64,000 bases of DNA from Iodobacter violaceini (GTDB lineage: Bacteria; Pseudomonadota; Gammaproteobacteria; Burkholderiales; Chitinibacteraceae). The translations under genes and the position numbers were made by a program. Each line of letters opens with the position of its first letter. The stretch's first letter is position 1. Shown here piece after piece: positions 55,012-63,237 of this stretch. The notes under the pieces were generated by a model. That model was given only the letters and a program-made list of their open reading frames with translations. It was not told the origin of the DNA and made no database searches. The stretch is taken from NCBI RefSeq assembly GCF_011601265.1, contig NZ_JAAOLX010000006.1:186001-250000 (forward strand), read 5' to 3'.

Positions 55012-56740
55012 AATACTTATGCTGCAATACCGTTTTTATTTTATCTAAACGCGGGTCATCCTGAACAGAAGCAAAGCTCTCTCTAAATGAGCCAATAAAC
55101 TGCGGATATTGATCAAGTATATTCTTCACAATTGCCGCACCTTCATCTGGCCTGTTTTTATAGCTAATAAAAATAGCGTGCCTGAATATCATTTCTGCAT
55201 GAGGGCGGAATTTCAAAATTTTGCTGCTTAAATAAAGCTTATAGTCCAAGTTTCTATCATCTAAGCTAAGCATTGCTAAAGTATAAAAATCAGCCATGTC
55301 CTCAACAAGTAAATTCCCCCCTAGCGATACACTTTCATTTACTAAAGCTTCGGAATACGCTTCGCTTTCATACCGGTTATTCAAATCAATCAACTTTACA
55401 ACCGAATATAAGCCATAAATACTTGCAACAAGAATAAATACTGGAAATATATATTTAACCCCAGACCTTGCTGTTGATGTGTAACTATACAAATCCAGCT
55501 TTACTGTAGATGCCAAAATAGTAAATAAGATAAAGAAAGAAGCATACCAAAGCGGATATTCAAGCTGGCTATGAATAAACATGGTAGACAGTGCAATGAG
55601 TACAAAGGCCGCATGGATATCCAGCTTATTTTTTATAATTCCATATACTACAGCTATTGTGCCAAACAACAGGCTGATCCCGCCTAATATGCCCGTTTCT
55701 GCCAGCAGTTGTAAAAAGATATTATGGCAATGTGCAAATAACTGATAAACAATCTCCCCGCCTTTATAAGGAAACTGCGCGCCTAATTGATAACTAGCCG
55801 CAGCATAAGTACCCACCCCAGTACCAAACCAGGGGTTTGCAAGGAAGGTGTGCCAGGCTTTTTGCCACTCCGGCCAGCGCGTATCATTCACACCTGCACC
55901 CAAGCGCTTTAAGCCACTTCCCTCGGTTAATAAAGGGAAGTATTCAACCATTATTTTATTCAAATATGGGCTAAGTACCTGAAATACAATACAACACGCT
56001 AAAAACCATAAGAAAGCTTTACTAAATTTTTTAGTATCATCGCCTTTGAAGTGCAATAGGGCGACAACGGCAAATCCCATCGCAATATATAACAAAGCTG
56101 TTCTGGACATAGATAAAGAAATAGCCAAGCCAATAGCAATAATAGAGCCAATAAACGTTATTTTTTTTATTTCTGTCTGGGCATATAAATAGCAAGCTGC
56201 TGCACCACTCATAAACAAATAGTCTGCAAATTGATTGCGCTGAAACATGAAACCGTTTGGTGTTCTATTTACATTAAAATGTGGCACCCAAAAAGGCAAC
56301 CCATTAATCCACTGAGAGTAAATGACAAAAAAACCTGACATTTTAGAAATACAAAAAATAAACTGAACAACCCCTCCCCAAAAAAGACCTTTTGCAATTA
56401 AATATACAACTTCATTTTTATCATTTAAATTATATATGTAGTGAGCTATAAAAAGCCCTATGAATAAATATAGCACATATATAATTAAAATTGAGTCATA
56501 AGATGGGGAATTGACAATTTTACTTAAAAACGCAGAGAATATGAGTCCCAAAAATGTAATCTGTACAGGGCCAATAAAACTATCAGTACTTTTTTCTTCA
56601 TTACTGAATAAAAACATAACTGAAACTAAAACAAGTGCACTTGTTTCAGCTATCCAAGCTCCGTATGGCCTATAGGGGTATAAATATACAAATGGCAATA
56701 AAGCAACTAAAAACAATATAATTCTATTATATTTTTTCAT
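55010..56740 (-). CDS. PglL-like O-oligosaccharyltransferase (Wzy_C superfamily)
   Basis: 576 residues: about 11-12 membrane helices to ~435, then a ~140-residue helical C-terminal domain. PglL-type features are QRNQFADYLF (~168), the Wzy_C loop AHCHNIFLQLLAETG (~335-349) with the HN...E pattern, and QLEYPLWY (~395). These enzymes move lipid-linked glycans onto Ser/Thr of pilins in the periplasm. The gene is AT-rich and lies 80 bases after the third pilin gene on the same strand, a place often occupied by a pilin-specific glycosylation gene. An O-antigen ligase role is less likely given the pilin context and the separate WaaL-like gene at 37688. Confidence 0.85.
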   Translation of the reverse strand: MKKYNRIILFLVALLPFVYLYPYRPYGAWIAETSALVLVSVMFLFSNEEKSTDSFIGPVQITFLGLIFSAFLSKIVNSPSYDSILIIYVLYLFIGLFIAHYIYNLNDKNEVVYLIAKGLFWGGVVQFIFCISKMSGFFVIYSQWINGLPFWVPHFNVNRTPNGFMFQRNQFADYLFMSGAAACYLYAQTEIKKITFIGSIIAIGLAISLSMSRTALLYIAMGFAVVALLHFKGDDTKKFSKAFLWFLACCIVFQVLSPYLNKIMVEYFPLLTEGSGLKRLGAGVNDTRWPEWQKAWHTFLANPWFGTGVGTYAAASYQLGAQFPYKGGEIVYQLFAHCHNIFLQLLAETGILGGISLLFGTIAVVYGIIKNKLDIHAAFVLIALSTMFIHSQLEYPLWYASFFILFTILASTVKLDLYSYTSTARSGVKYIFPVFILVASIYGLYSVVKLIDLNNRYESEAYSEALVNESVSLGGNLLVEDMADFYTLAMLSLDDRNLDYKLYLSSKILKFRPHAEMIFRHAIFISYKNRPDEGAAIVKNILDQYPQFIGSFRESFASVQDDPRLDKIKTVLQHKY

Positions 56741-56752
56741 TTTTTCTTTTCA

Positions 56753-56786
56753 AAAAAAACGCACAAAATTCATTTGTGCGTTTTTT
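56753..56786 (-). terminator. Terminator between third pilin gene and PglL-like gene
   Basis: AACGCACAAA (56758-56767) pairs with TTTGTGCGTT (56773-56782); on the minus strand it ends in eight U. A second small hairpin CCTCAA/TTGAGG lies at ~56796-56815. Partial read-through would feed the PglL-like gene at reduced level. Confidence 0.87.
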
Positions 56787-56820
56787 ATTAAGCTAACCTC
56801 AAACGAGCTTGAGGCTAAAA

Positions 56821-57237
56821 TTAAGCATCACAACCTTTTGATTTTGCTGCAGCATCCGCAGTAGAAGAGCAAGACCATTGTCCATCGGAACTACGTGTTT
56901 GAGTGATAAGTTTACCTGCTACCGCCTTAGGGCCACCATTAATAGTACAAACGATGGTACCGCCTTCAGATGAAGATGAAAAACCATTCAAAACATTTGT
57001 AGTGCAGTTTGCAGTACCTTGCTTAATACCAATATCAGAAACAGTTGGCACTGTTCCGTCAGCAATACGAGCATCAACACCAGTCTTTGGTGAAGCTGTC
57101 TCAGCTAAAGCAGCAGCAAATTTAGATTTTGCTGTGTAATTTTGGTACGAAGGAATCGCAACCGCAGCCAAGATACCAATGATCGCAACTACGATCATCA
57201 ATTCGATCAGGGTAAAACCTTTTTGCATGTTTTTCAT
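56821..57237 (-). CDS. Type IV pilin, PilA-like (pilin C)
   Basis: 138 residues. Leader MKNMQKG is cleaved before Phe; [28 protein letters not shown] with Glu5 of the mature form is the canonical pilin helix. Cys at 78/97 and 123/136; the last pair gives the C-terminal D-loop of type IVa pilins. A Ser run (87-90) and Ser/Thr-rich tail could be glycosylation sites. ATG 57237 follows GGAG. A sigma-54 promoter lies ~80 bases upstream, a terminator and a PglL-like gene follow. Probably the major pilin; not identical to the other two. Confidence 0.94.
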   Translation of the reverse strand: MKNMQKGFTLIELMIVVAIIGILAAVAIPSYQNYTAKSKFAAALAETASPKTGVDARIADGTVPTVSDIGIKQGTANCTTNVLNGFSSSSEGGTIVCTINGGPKAVAGKLITQTRSSDGQWSCSSTADAAAKSKGCDA

Positions 57238-57313
57238 ATTTATCGCTCCCATATAATGTTCCAGAAGGAAACCCTGCGTTTCTCTTAACCAAAACATTCA
57301 CGGGGAAGTACTA

Positions 57314-57329
57314 AGCAATAGTCATGCCA
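57314..57329 (-). promoter_or_regulatory. Sigma-54 promoter for pilin C
   Basis: On the minus strand TGGCATG-ACTA-TTGCT matches the -24/-12 consensus TGGCACG-N4-TTGCW with one change. It is 77 bases before the ATG, which implies PilR/RpoN control as known for pilA elsewhere. Confidence 0.75.
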
Positions 57330-57376
57330 GCTTATAAAACAAGTGAACTCAAATTATTTTCCGATAAGTGCACTAA

Positions 57377-59002
57377 TTATCGGCCACAGGCAGAGGTAAG
57401 GCCTAATGTACATGCTTTTATGTAGTTTTCTCTGGCTAGCTCTGGCTTTGCCTGAAGCTCAAAGACACGGGCACGGCCCAAGTAGGGCCTGAAGTAATCA
57501 GGCTTTAATAAAATTGACTGATTAAAGTCTTCCAGCGCCTTTTGATAATCCTGCATTTCAAGATAAACAGCTCCTCTGTCATTGTAAACAAAGCTGTACT
57601 TTGGCCATATTTCTAAGGCCTTATTAAAATCATTCAGTGCAGAAAGATATTGTTTCTCTTTAAAAAAAGCCAAACCTCTGTTGTGATAAATACGCTCTAC
57701 CCCAGGTCTGTTTTCTTTTCCATCCAGTAATCTGGCTGCATCGTCCCATAATAATAATGGATGAGAAAAGCTGACTAACCTTTGCAAAGTTAATGGCAAC
57801 ATCAGTACGGCTATAGCACTTAGCAATATAATTGATTTTTTAGCATTCATTTTTTGTAAAAAAAACGGCAACGCGCAGGATACAAAAACAAGCCAAATAT
57901 AGCTGCGATAAATAACAAATGATTCCTGAATACGTATTGTTGAAAATTCTGTAAAAAACATTATCCATGGGCAAAGGAAAGAAAAGCCTAACAATCCCGG
58001 CAAACCTCTTTTTTGCAATAAGTACATAAATGGAAATGGAAATAAAACATAGAATATGGCAGCAGGCAACTGAGGAAACAATATAAATTTGGTTGCAAAA
58101 ACTTCATAAATGTCTATCGACATCCACCGCGAAGAAGGTAAAAACCAGATCATTAAATATTTATAAAACAAACCTGCCTGAGTAAATACTGAAAGTGGAT
58201 AGGCTAGTTTTACGTTAAAATCAGGATCAATTAATGCCAGCCTGGAAAACATCGCCGGAGCACCTAATTCATATGCTGAGCCGTACAGGTCTATTTCGTT
58301 TTTTTTAGCATAAAAGACATACGCAGCAATAAAGGTGCATATTAAAAAATATGGCCAGCTGAATTTCAAAATATGCTTAATATCTTTTTTTACTAAAATT
58401 GCAGCAATAAATGCTATACCCGGCAACATGATAGCGTTTTCTTTGCAAAGCACAGACAAGCCATACAATAATGTTGAAATGAATAAAAATATTTTATTTT
58501 CAAAAACAATGCTTTTAATAAACAGCAGTAACATGGCTATCGCAAAAAAAGTAGCCATCAGCATACTTCTTTGTGATAAATAGGCTACAGAATAAGCAGC
58601 AGCAGGGTGCAGGGAAAAAATTAAACTTGCAAAAAACGCGGTATTTTCTAAAGATAAACCTTTGACTTCACTCTTTATTACTTCTTTAAAAATATACTTT
58701 AATAAAATGTATAGCATGATACCATTGCAGGCATGAATAATTGAGTTTCCTAAATGAAGCCATATGACATCATTTCCAAAAGCAACGCGGGTCCATTCAA
58801 ATGTTGCATAAGGCAGCCATCGTAAAGAAAAATCAAAATATTTATTTAACAGCTGATCATGAACAGCACCATTAAAAAAATAATTATCGTCAAACATAAT
58901 AGGGTTATTAAAAAACATGAAGTACAAAAAAAATGGAATCAGCACTATAAGAGATACATGAATTAAAAAAACATACTTCGCAATATAATATCTCAATGCC
59001 AT
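57377..59002 (-). CDS. TMTC-like GT-C membrane protein with C-terminal TPRs
   Basis: 541 residues. About 10-11 membrane helices fill ~10-415. The first outer loop carries FDDNYFF, with Asp38-Asp39 at the place of the GT-C catalytic acidic pair. LHPAAAYSVAYLSQRSMLMAT (~130) resembles the TMTC/O-mannosyltransferase loop. Three TPRs follow (~435-535; YHNRGLAFFKEKQYLSALNDF, VYNDRGAVYLEMQDYQKALEDF, PYLGRARVFELQAKPELAREN). GT-C plus TPR is the layout of eukaryotic TMTC O-mannosyltransferases. It lies between pilin genes, is very AT-rich (15 of 60 bases are G or C at 58681-58740), and may modify the two upstream pilins. Function inferred, not proved. Confidence 0.8.
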   Translation of the reverse strand: MALRYYIAKYVFLIHVSLIVLIPFFLYFMFFNNPIMFDDNYFFNGAVHDQLLNKYFDFSLRWLPYATFEWTRVAFGNDVIWLHLGNSIIHACNGIMLYILLKYIFKEVIKSEVKGLSLENTAFFASLIFSLHPAAAYSVAYLSQRSMLMATFFAIAMLLLFIKSIVFENKIFLFISTLLYGLSVLCKENAIMLPGIAFIAAILVKKDIKHILKFSWPYFLICTFIAAYVFYAKKNEIDLYGSAYELGAPAMFSRLALIDPDFNVKLAYPLSVFTQAGLFYKYLMIWFLPSSRWMSIDIYEVFATKFILFPQLPAAIFYVLFPFPFMYLLQKRGLPGLLGFSFLCPWIMFFTEFSTIRIQESFVIYRSYIWLVFVSCALPFFLQKMNAKKSIILLSAIAVLMLPLTLQRLVSFSHPLLLWDDAARLLDGKENRPGVERIYHNRGLAFFKEKQYLSALNDFNKALEIWPKYSFVYNDRGAVYLEMQDYQKALEDFNQSILLKPDYFRPYLGRARVFELQAKPELARENYIKACTLGLTSACGR

Positions 59003-59019
59003 CCCCTTTATTTTATAAA

Positions 59020-59055
59020 AAACCCCAAGCTTGCTTTATTGCAAACCTGGGGTTT
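59020..59055 (-). terminator. Terminator after pilin B
   Basis: Long stem: AAACCCCA... (59020 on) pairs with ...TGGGGTTT to 59055, 15 bp with a few wobbles, ending in U6 on the minus strand. It limits read-through from the tandem pilins into the TMTC-like gene. Confidence 0.9.
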
Positions 59056-59064
59056 AGATAAATA

Positions 59065-59475
59065 TTAACGGCAATATTTAACACTAAGACAAGTACCAGA
59101 CTGAGCCCAGGTAATTGCTGAGCCTGCGGCATTTAATGTTGGACTTAAAATAGAAGTATATCCTCCCGCAGCTGTGGTTCCGGTAAAATTAATAACACCA
59201 TTTGCTACCGTACCGCCAGCAGCGAGACCTGTTGTAGCAGCAGGTGCAGCAGGAATGCCCTGTGTGCCCGCATTACACCCTGTAAATGTGCCTAAATCAG
59301 CATGGCACAATGCGACAGCTTGCTTGTATGAATCAGAAATGCTGAGCACTTCGGAGAATTTGGCTTTTTTAGTGTAATCCTGATATGACGGAATAGCCAC
59401 CGCAGCTAAAATTCCGATAATTGCCACAACAATCATTAATTCAATCAAGGTAAAACCTTGTTGAATATCCTTCAT
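59065..59475 (-). CDS. Type IV pilin, tandem copy (pilin B)
   Basis: 136 residues, near-duplicate of the next gene. Leader MKDIQQG, then the canonical [33 protein letters not shown]. Cys at 57, 67, 129 and 135; the last pair encloses only five residues (CLSVKYC), much shorter than a usual D-loop. Low-complexity Ala/Thr/Gly stretch [14 protein letters not shown] (~76-89). ATG 59475 follows GGAGCATGAA. It has no sigma-54 match of its own and a terminator separates it from pilin A, so expression may be low unless read-through occurs. Confidence 0.92.
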   Translation of the reverse strand: MKDIQQGFTLIELMIVVAIIGILAAVAIPSYQDYTKKAKFSEVLSISDSYKQAVALCHADLGTFTGCNAGTQGIPAAPAATTGLAAGGTVANGVINFTGTTAAGGYTSILSPTLNAAGSAITWAQSGTCLSVKYCR

Positions 59476-59537
59476 TTCATGCTCCAAATACATATTAGTT
59501 ATTAAAAATTAATAATAATTAAATATTTTTTAAAAAT

Positions 59538-59570
59538 AGATGAGCCCGTTATTATCAAACCAGCTCATCT
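59538..59570 (-). terminator. Terminator between pilin A and pilin B
   Basis: Perfect 8-bp stem AGATGAGC (59538-59545) / GCTCATCT (59563-59570) with a 17-base loop; on the minus strand a U-rich run follows. Confidence 0.75.
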
Positions 59571-59582
59571 ACAAATATATTA

Positions 59583-59993
59583 TTAGCGGCAGTATTTAAC
59601 AGACAAACAAGTACCTGTTTGTGCCCAAGTAATTGCAGATCCTGCTGCATTTAAAGTAGGAGATAAAACAGAAGTATATCCACCTGCAGCAGTAGTCCCC
59701 GTAAATGTAATAACCCCTGCTGAAATAGTGCCACCAGCAGCAAGCCCGGTTGTAGCAGCAGGAGCAGCAGGAATACCCTGAGTACCCGCATCACAACCGG
59801 TAAAAGTACCTAAATCTGCATGGCACAGTGCTACCGCTTGCTTATACGAATCAGAAATACTCAGCACTTCAGAGAATTTCGCTTTCTTGGTGTAGTCCTG
59901 ATAAGAGGGGATCGCCACTGCTGCCAGGATACCGATAATGGCTACAACAATCATCAATTCGATCAGGGTAAAACCCTTTTGCATGTTTTTCAT
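59583..59993 (-). CDS. Type IV pilin (pilin A)
   Basis: 136 residues, leader MKNMQKG and canonical N-terminal helix. It differs from pilin B at only about a dozen positions (for example NMQK/DIQQ, D68/N68, [14 protein letters not shown]). Same four Cys (57, 67, 129, 135) and short C-terminal Cys loop. ATG 59993 has GGAGCAAGAA upstream, the same ribosome site as pilin B, so the duplication includes the leader. A sigma-54 promoter lies ~80 bases upstream. First gene of the pilin locus next to tRNA-Thr. Confidence 0.94.
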   Translation of the reverse strand: MKNMQKGFTLIELMIVVAIIGILAAVAIPSYQDYTKKAKFSEVLSISDSYKQAVALCHADLGTFTGCDAGTQGIPAAPAATTGLAAGGTISAGVITFTGTTAAGGYTSVLSPTLNAAGSAITWAQTGTCLSVKYCR

Positions 59994-60075
59994 TTCTTGC
60001 TCCTAACCTTTGATTTAAAAGCTTTTTTCCCTGAGCACTTACATGCAAAATATGTTCTTTGCTTGGGTATGACAA

Positions 60076-60091
60076 TGCAATATAGGTGCCT
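60076..60091 (-). promoter_or_regulatory. Sigma-54 promoter for pilin A
   Basis: On the minus strand AGGCACC-TATA-TTGCA matches TGGCACG-N4-TTGCW, keeping the GG and GC pairs with correct spacing; 83 bases before the ATG, like the pilin C promoter. Confidence 0.75.
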
Positions 60092-60192
60092 GACGGCATA
60101 GGTTTCAGGAGTCAGCTGATTAACGGCGGGATTTGTCGGCAGACCAACGGTGAGTGCTTTATACTTTGCTGAGTACTGCCTGCTGGGCAGCT

Positions 60193-60268
60193 GCCGTTGT
60201 AGCTCAGTTGGCAGAGCAACTGATTCGTAATCAGTAGGTCGGGTGTTCGATTCACCTCAACGGCACCA
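60193..60268 (+). tRNA. tRNA-Thr (anticodon CGT)
   Basis: 76 bases. Acceptor GCCGTTG pairs with CAACGGC, discriminator A, encoded CCA. Anticodon arm ACTGA-TTCGTAA-TCAGT gives anticodon CGT. D arm AGCTCAGTTGGCAGAGC and T loop TTCGATT are normal. A terminator follows. It borders the AT-rich pilin block. Confidence 0.97.
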
Positions 60269-60280
60269 TCTGGTTAAATT

Positions 60281-60307
60281 AAAAAAAGCCCCACTGGGGC
60301 TTTTTTT
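60281..60307 (+). terminator. Rho-independent terminator after tRNA-Thr
   Basis: AAAAAAAGCCCC / GGGGCTTTTTTT with loop ACT; perfect stem and T7. Confidence 0.93.
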
Positions 60308-60455
60308 ATTGCGGGGGCCAACTGCAATGTGACGAAAATGGTCAGGTAGCGCCCAAATTTGACATCAGGCAGATCATTTATTCCAAATGTCATATTGTAA
60401 GCACATTGTGAATAAGCTTAAAGCCAGCCACTTTTCAGGCAAAAATTGAAGTCTT

Positions 60456-61058
60456 TTATGCTGAAACAGCAAGTAAACCCAAACCATGGCGGGCAAGCAG
60501 TGTGGCGGTGTCGTGCAGGGGCAGGCCCATTACGCCACTAAAGCTGCCTTGCAAATCAGAGATAAACAACCCCGCCGTGCCTTGTATACCGTAACTGCCC
60601 GCCTTATCCATAGGCTCGCCACTTGCTACATAGGCAGCAATTTGGGCAGGACTCAGCAGCATAAAGGTTACGGTACTGACCGACAGCACAACGTCTGTAC
60701 CGGTATTGGTGCGTAGCCCCAGGCTGGTCAGCACTTCGTGGCTGCGGCCGGAGAGCTGCTCCAGCATGGCCGCAGCGTCGCTGGCATCCAGGGGCTTACC
60801 CAGAATTTGCCCGTCCAGCACCACGGTGGTATCTGCGGCTAAAACGGGCAGGGGATGCTTACCCTGTGCAAGCATGACTTGCCAGCCTGCTTCTGCCTTG
60901 GCTTTGGCTAAGCGCAGCACATAATCTTTGGCACTTTCATTGGCCAAAGGCGTTTCGTCTATGGGGGCAGAAATACGTTCAAACTGAACGCCAATTTGCG
61001 CCAGCAGCTCCTGGCGGCGCGGGCTGCCTGAAGCAAGATAGAGTTGGGTCGTTGGCAT
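60456..61058 (-). CDS. maf: Maf-family nucleotide pyrophosphatase
   Basis: 200 residues. LYLASGSPRRQELLAQIG (~6-23), the acidic ADTTVVLDGQILGKP (~74-88) and YGIQGTAGLFISDLQGSFSGVMGLPL near the C-terminus are Maf motifs. The family hydrolyses dTTP/UTP and modified pyrimidine triphosphates as a house-cleaning step and can affect septum formation. It is followed upstream by rlmH, 94 bases away on the same strand. Confidence 0.94.
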   Translation of the reverse strand: MPTTQLYLASGSPRRQELLAQIGVQFERISAPIDETPLANESAKDYVLRLAKAKAEAGWQVMLAQGKHPLPVLAADTTVVLDGQILGKPLDASDAAAMLEQLSGRSHEVLTSLGLRTNTGTDVVLSVSTVTFMLLSPAQIAAYVASGEPMDKAGSYGIQGTAGLFISDLQGSFSGVMGLPLHDTATLLARHGLGLLAVSA

Positions 61059-61152
61059 GGTTTTTTATATCAGGTTTTAGAATAAATGGATGGCCAATTA
61101 GGGTGACGGGTATCGCAAAAAGCCGGCGCCACCCATCCTGCAAGACCAAGCA

Positions 61153-61623
61153 TCACTCGCGATGATAAGGATGGTTATTAATGATCGATACGGCCCGATA
61201 AAGCTGCTCGGCCAGGATCACTCTGACCATGCCATGGGGCAGGGTCATGGCGGAGAGTTGTAATAGCTGATCGGCCCGTTTTTTTACGCTTGGGTCGAGG
61301 CCATCGGTACCGCCAATAATAAATACCGTTTCACGGCCGTCGATTTGCCAGGTCTTCATTTTTTCGGCCAGCTGCATGGTGGTCCAGTTGGCACCATGCT
61401 CATCCAGCGCCAGAACGCGGGCGTCTTGCGGAATAGCGGCCAGAATGCGCTCAGCTTCGTCCACCATTACTTGCTGTGCCGTTTTACCACTGCCACGTTT
61501 ATCAGGCTTCAGCTCCAGCAATTGCAGAGGAAAATCGCGGGGCATGCGTTTAGAAAACTCTTTATATCCAGAGTCGATCCAATCCGGCATCTTGTGCCCA
61601 ACAGCAATTAAAGTCAGTTTCAT
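61153..61623 (-). CDS. rlmH: 23S rRNA pseudouridine1915 N3-methyltransferase RlmH
   Basis: 156-residue SPOUT methyltransferase, normal length. [12 protein letters not shown], the knot [13 protein letters not shown] and the C-terminal [29 protein letters not shown] are diagnostic. It methylates pseudouridine 1915 in 23S helix 69. Its ATG overlaps the stop of the EAL gene by 4 bases, so its translation is coupled to a signalling gene. The classical neighbour rsfS is not in the window. Confidence 0.97.
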   Translation of the reverse strand: MKLTLIAVGHKMPDWIDSGYKEFSKRMPRDFPLQLLELKPDKRGSGKTAQQVMVDEAERILAAIPQDARVLALDEHGANWTTMQLAEKMKTWQIDGRETVFIIGGTDGLDPSVKKRADQLLQLSAMTLPHGMVRVILAEQLYRAVSIINNHPYHRE

Positions 61624-63170
61624 ACGGCTTCAGGCAAAGGGGCGAAGCTTAGCGGTTTAAGCGTTGCAGGGGTAGGGCTCTGCAAAAATTGCCTCAGATC
61701 AGCATAAGTCATCGCCTTTGCATAAAGCCATCCCTGGCCCCATTCAACCCCCATTTCTTTCAGCGTAACTGCCTGCCCGCTGGTTTCGATTCCTTCAGCC
61801 ACCACGCTCAGGCCCAGATCTTTAGCCATTTGCACAATATGCAACGCCACATGATGCGTGGCAGCACCACTGCCTAATGCATGCACAAAACTTTTATCGA
61901 TTTTTAAAATATCGACGGGTAAATTATGTAAATAGCTGAGGCTGGAATATCCAGTGCCGAAATCATCAATCAAAATGATGTGACCCGCTTGCCGTAAGCG
62001 GGTAATAACTTCAATTTCTTGTTGGCCCATTACCAGGCTGCGCTCGGTGATTTCCAACTTGATGCGGTTCGGGGCCAGCTGATGTTTTTTGCACAGAGCG
62101 GCCAGGTTTTCTATAAACATCGGTGAAGCTAAATCTGCACCTGATAAATTAACAGAGACAGCAATATCCGTGTTTGCAAGCTGTGCTAAATCAGAGACCA
62201 CCTTTTCCAGCACAAATTGTGTCAGCAGGCTGATCTGGCCGTTTTCTTCGGCATAGCCAATAAACAGATCAGGGCTGATTTTGGAGCCATTTTGTCTTTT
62301 CCAGCGTAATAGCGCCTCGGCAGAACTCACTTCTCCGGTAGCCAGAGCCACAATCGGCTGATAATGCACTTCAAATTCGCCTAGCCGCAGCCCTTCGATA
62401 ATCTCCAGCCCCATGGTAAAACTGCGGCGGGTAAACCAAATAGTAATCCCAATAAAAACAAGACAAATGATGCTGCATAGCGGCAGCAAATCTTCAAAAT
62501 AGTCCTGCCACGCGCGCTGCAATTCTTTAGGGGGCAGATAGGCAGTAATGACATACTCAGGATTCGTTTTGCTCACCCTGAACCGGCTTAGCCATGTATT
62601 GTCTGGTTTCTTCTTTGCACCCTGGCTGCTGGCCAGTATCCGATGATTCAACACGGCTTCAATATACAAGCCGCGTTTTTTTACCGGCAGAATATCCACT
62701 AAATACAGGGAATCCAACGCGGCGTAATGCGGGCCGGGCCCATATAAAACAGAACGCTTAGGAAGATCACCTTTAAACTCAAACCAAAGCGAGCGCCCCA
62801 TGGTGGTTTTCTGATCCCACTTTGGCAAAGGATAAACCTGACGGCTGGAGGCAGAGCACTTCACAATACCATCAGGCGCATACAAAACATTCCGCACAAA
62901 CAGCTCATCAAAGGCTATCTCACCCAAGCGTTGCTGGTGCTCTTCACTACAGTCATTTAAGGCTGAATTATTTAGTTTATCTAAAAATTGACTGCTTACT
63001 GTAAACACACGATCACTGCGTAACATGGCTTGTTCTGCAATATCCTGCAGATAGTTCTGTAACTCTTTTTTTGCCTGCGCTCTTGCCAGCCAGGCCGCAA
63101 ACAGTGTTACTGCCACACAGGCAAGAATCGAGATTAAAATGGCTTGCCAGAATAGTTTCTTTTTGCGCAT
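61620..63170 (-). CDS. CSS-motif cyclic-di-GMP phosphodiesterase (EAL)
   Basis: 516 residues: membrane helix (~8-26), a periplasmic CSS-motif domain (~30-235; KCSASS near 103), a second membrane helix (~238-258) and an EAL domain (~265-505). Catalytic motifs are complete: EALLRW, the metal-site Asn in [24 protein letters not shown] and EGIET. CSS-EAL proteins sense the thiol redox state of the periplasm; their activity is altered by disulfide formation, possibly by DsbA. ATG 63170 is the preferred start; a TTG start at 63200 would add ten residues. Overlaps rlmH by 4 bases. Confidence 0.93.
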   Translation of the reverse strand: MRKKKLFWQAILISILACVAVTLFAAWLARAQAKKELQNYLQDIAEQAMLRSDRVFTVSSQFLDKLNNSALNDCSEEHQQRLGEIAFDELFVRNVLYAPDGIVKCSASSRQVYPLPKWDQKTTMGRSLWFEFKGDLPKRSVLYGPGPHYAALDSLYLVDILPVKKRGLYIEAVLNHRILASSQGAKKKPDNTWLSRFRVSKTNPEYVITAYLPPKELQRAWQDYFEDLLPLCSIICLVFIGITIWFTRRSFTMGLEIIEGLRLGEFEVHYQPIVALATGEVSSAEALLRWKRQNGSKISPDLFIGYAEENGQISLLTQFVLEKVVSDLAQLANTDIAVSVNLSGADLASPMFIENLAALCKKHQLAPNRIKLEITERSLVMGQQEIEVITRLRQAGHIILIDDFGTGYSSLSYLHNLPVDILKIDKSFVHALGSGAATHHVALHIVQMAKDLGLSVVAEGIETSGQAVTLKEMGVEWGQGWLYAKAMTYADLRQFLQSPTPATLKPLSFAPLPEAV

Positions 63171-63237
63171 ATGATTATGCTTACATCCTATATTTAGCAA
63201 AACGTCTCTTATCGTAATCTCTTTACCTTAGCCAAGC

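Noticed and set aside
60193-60268. tRNA-Thr as an attachment site for an integrated island
   Set aside because: No integrase gene and no direct repeat of the tRNA 3' end found at the other edge of the AT-rich block.
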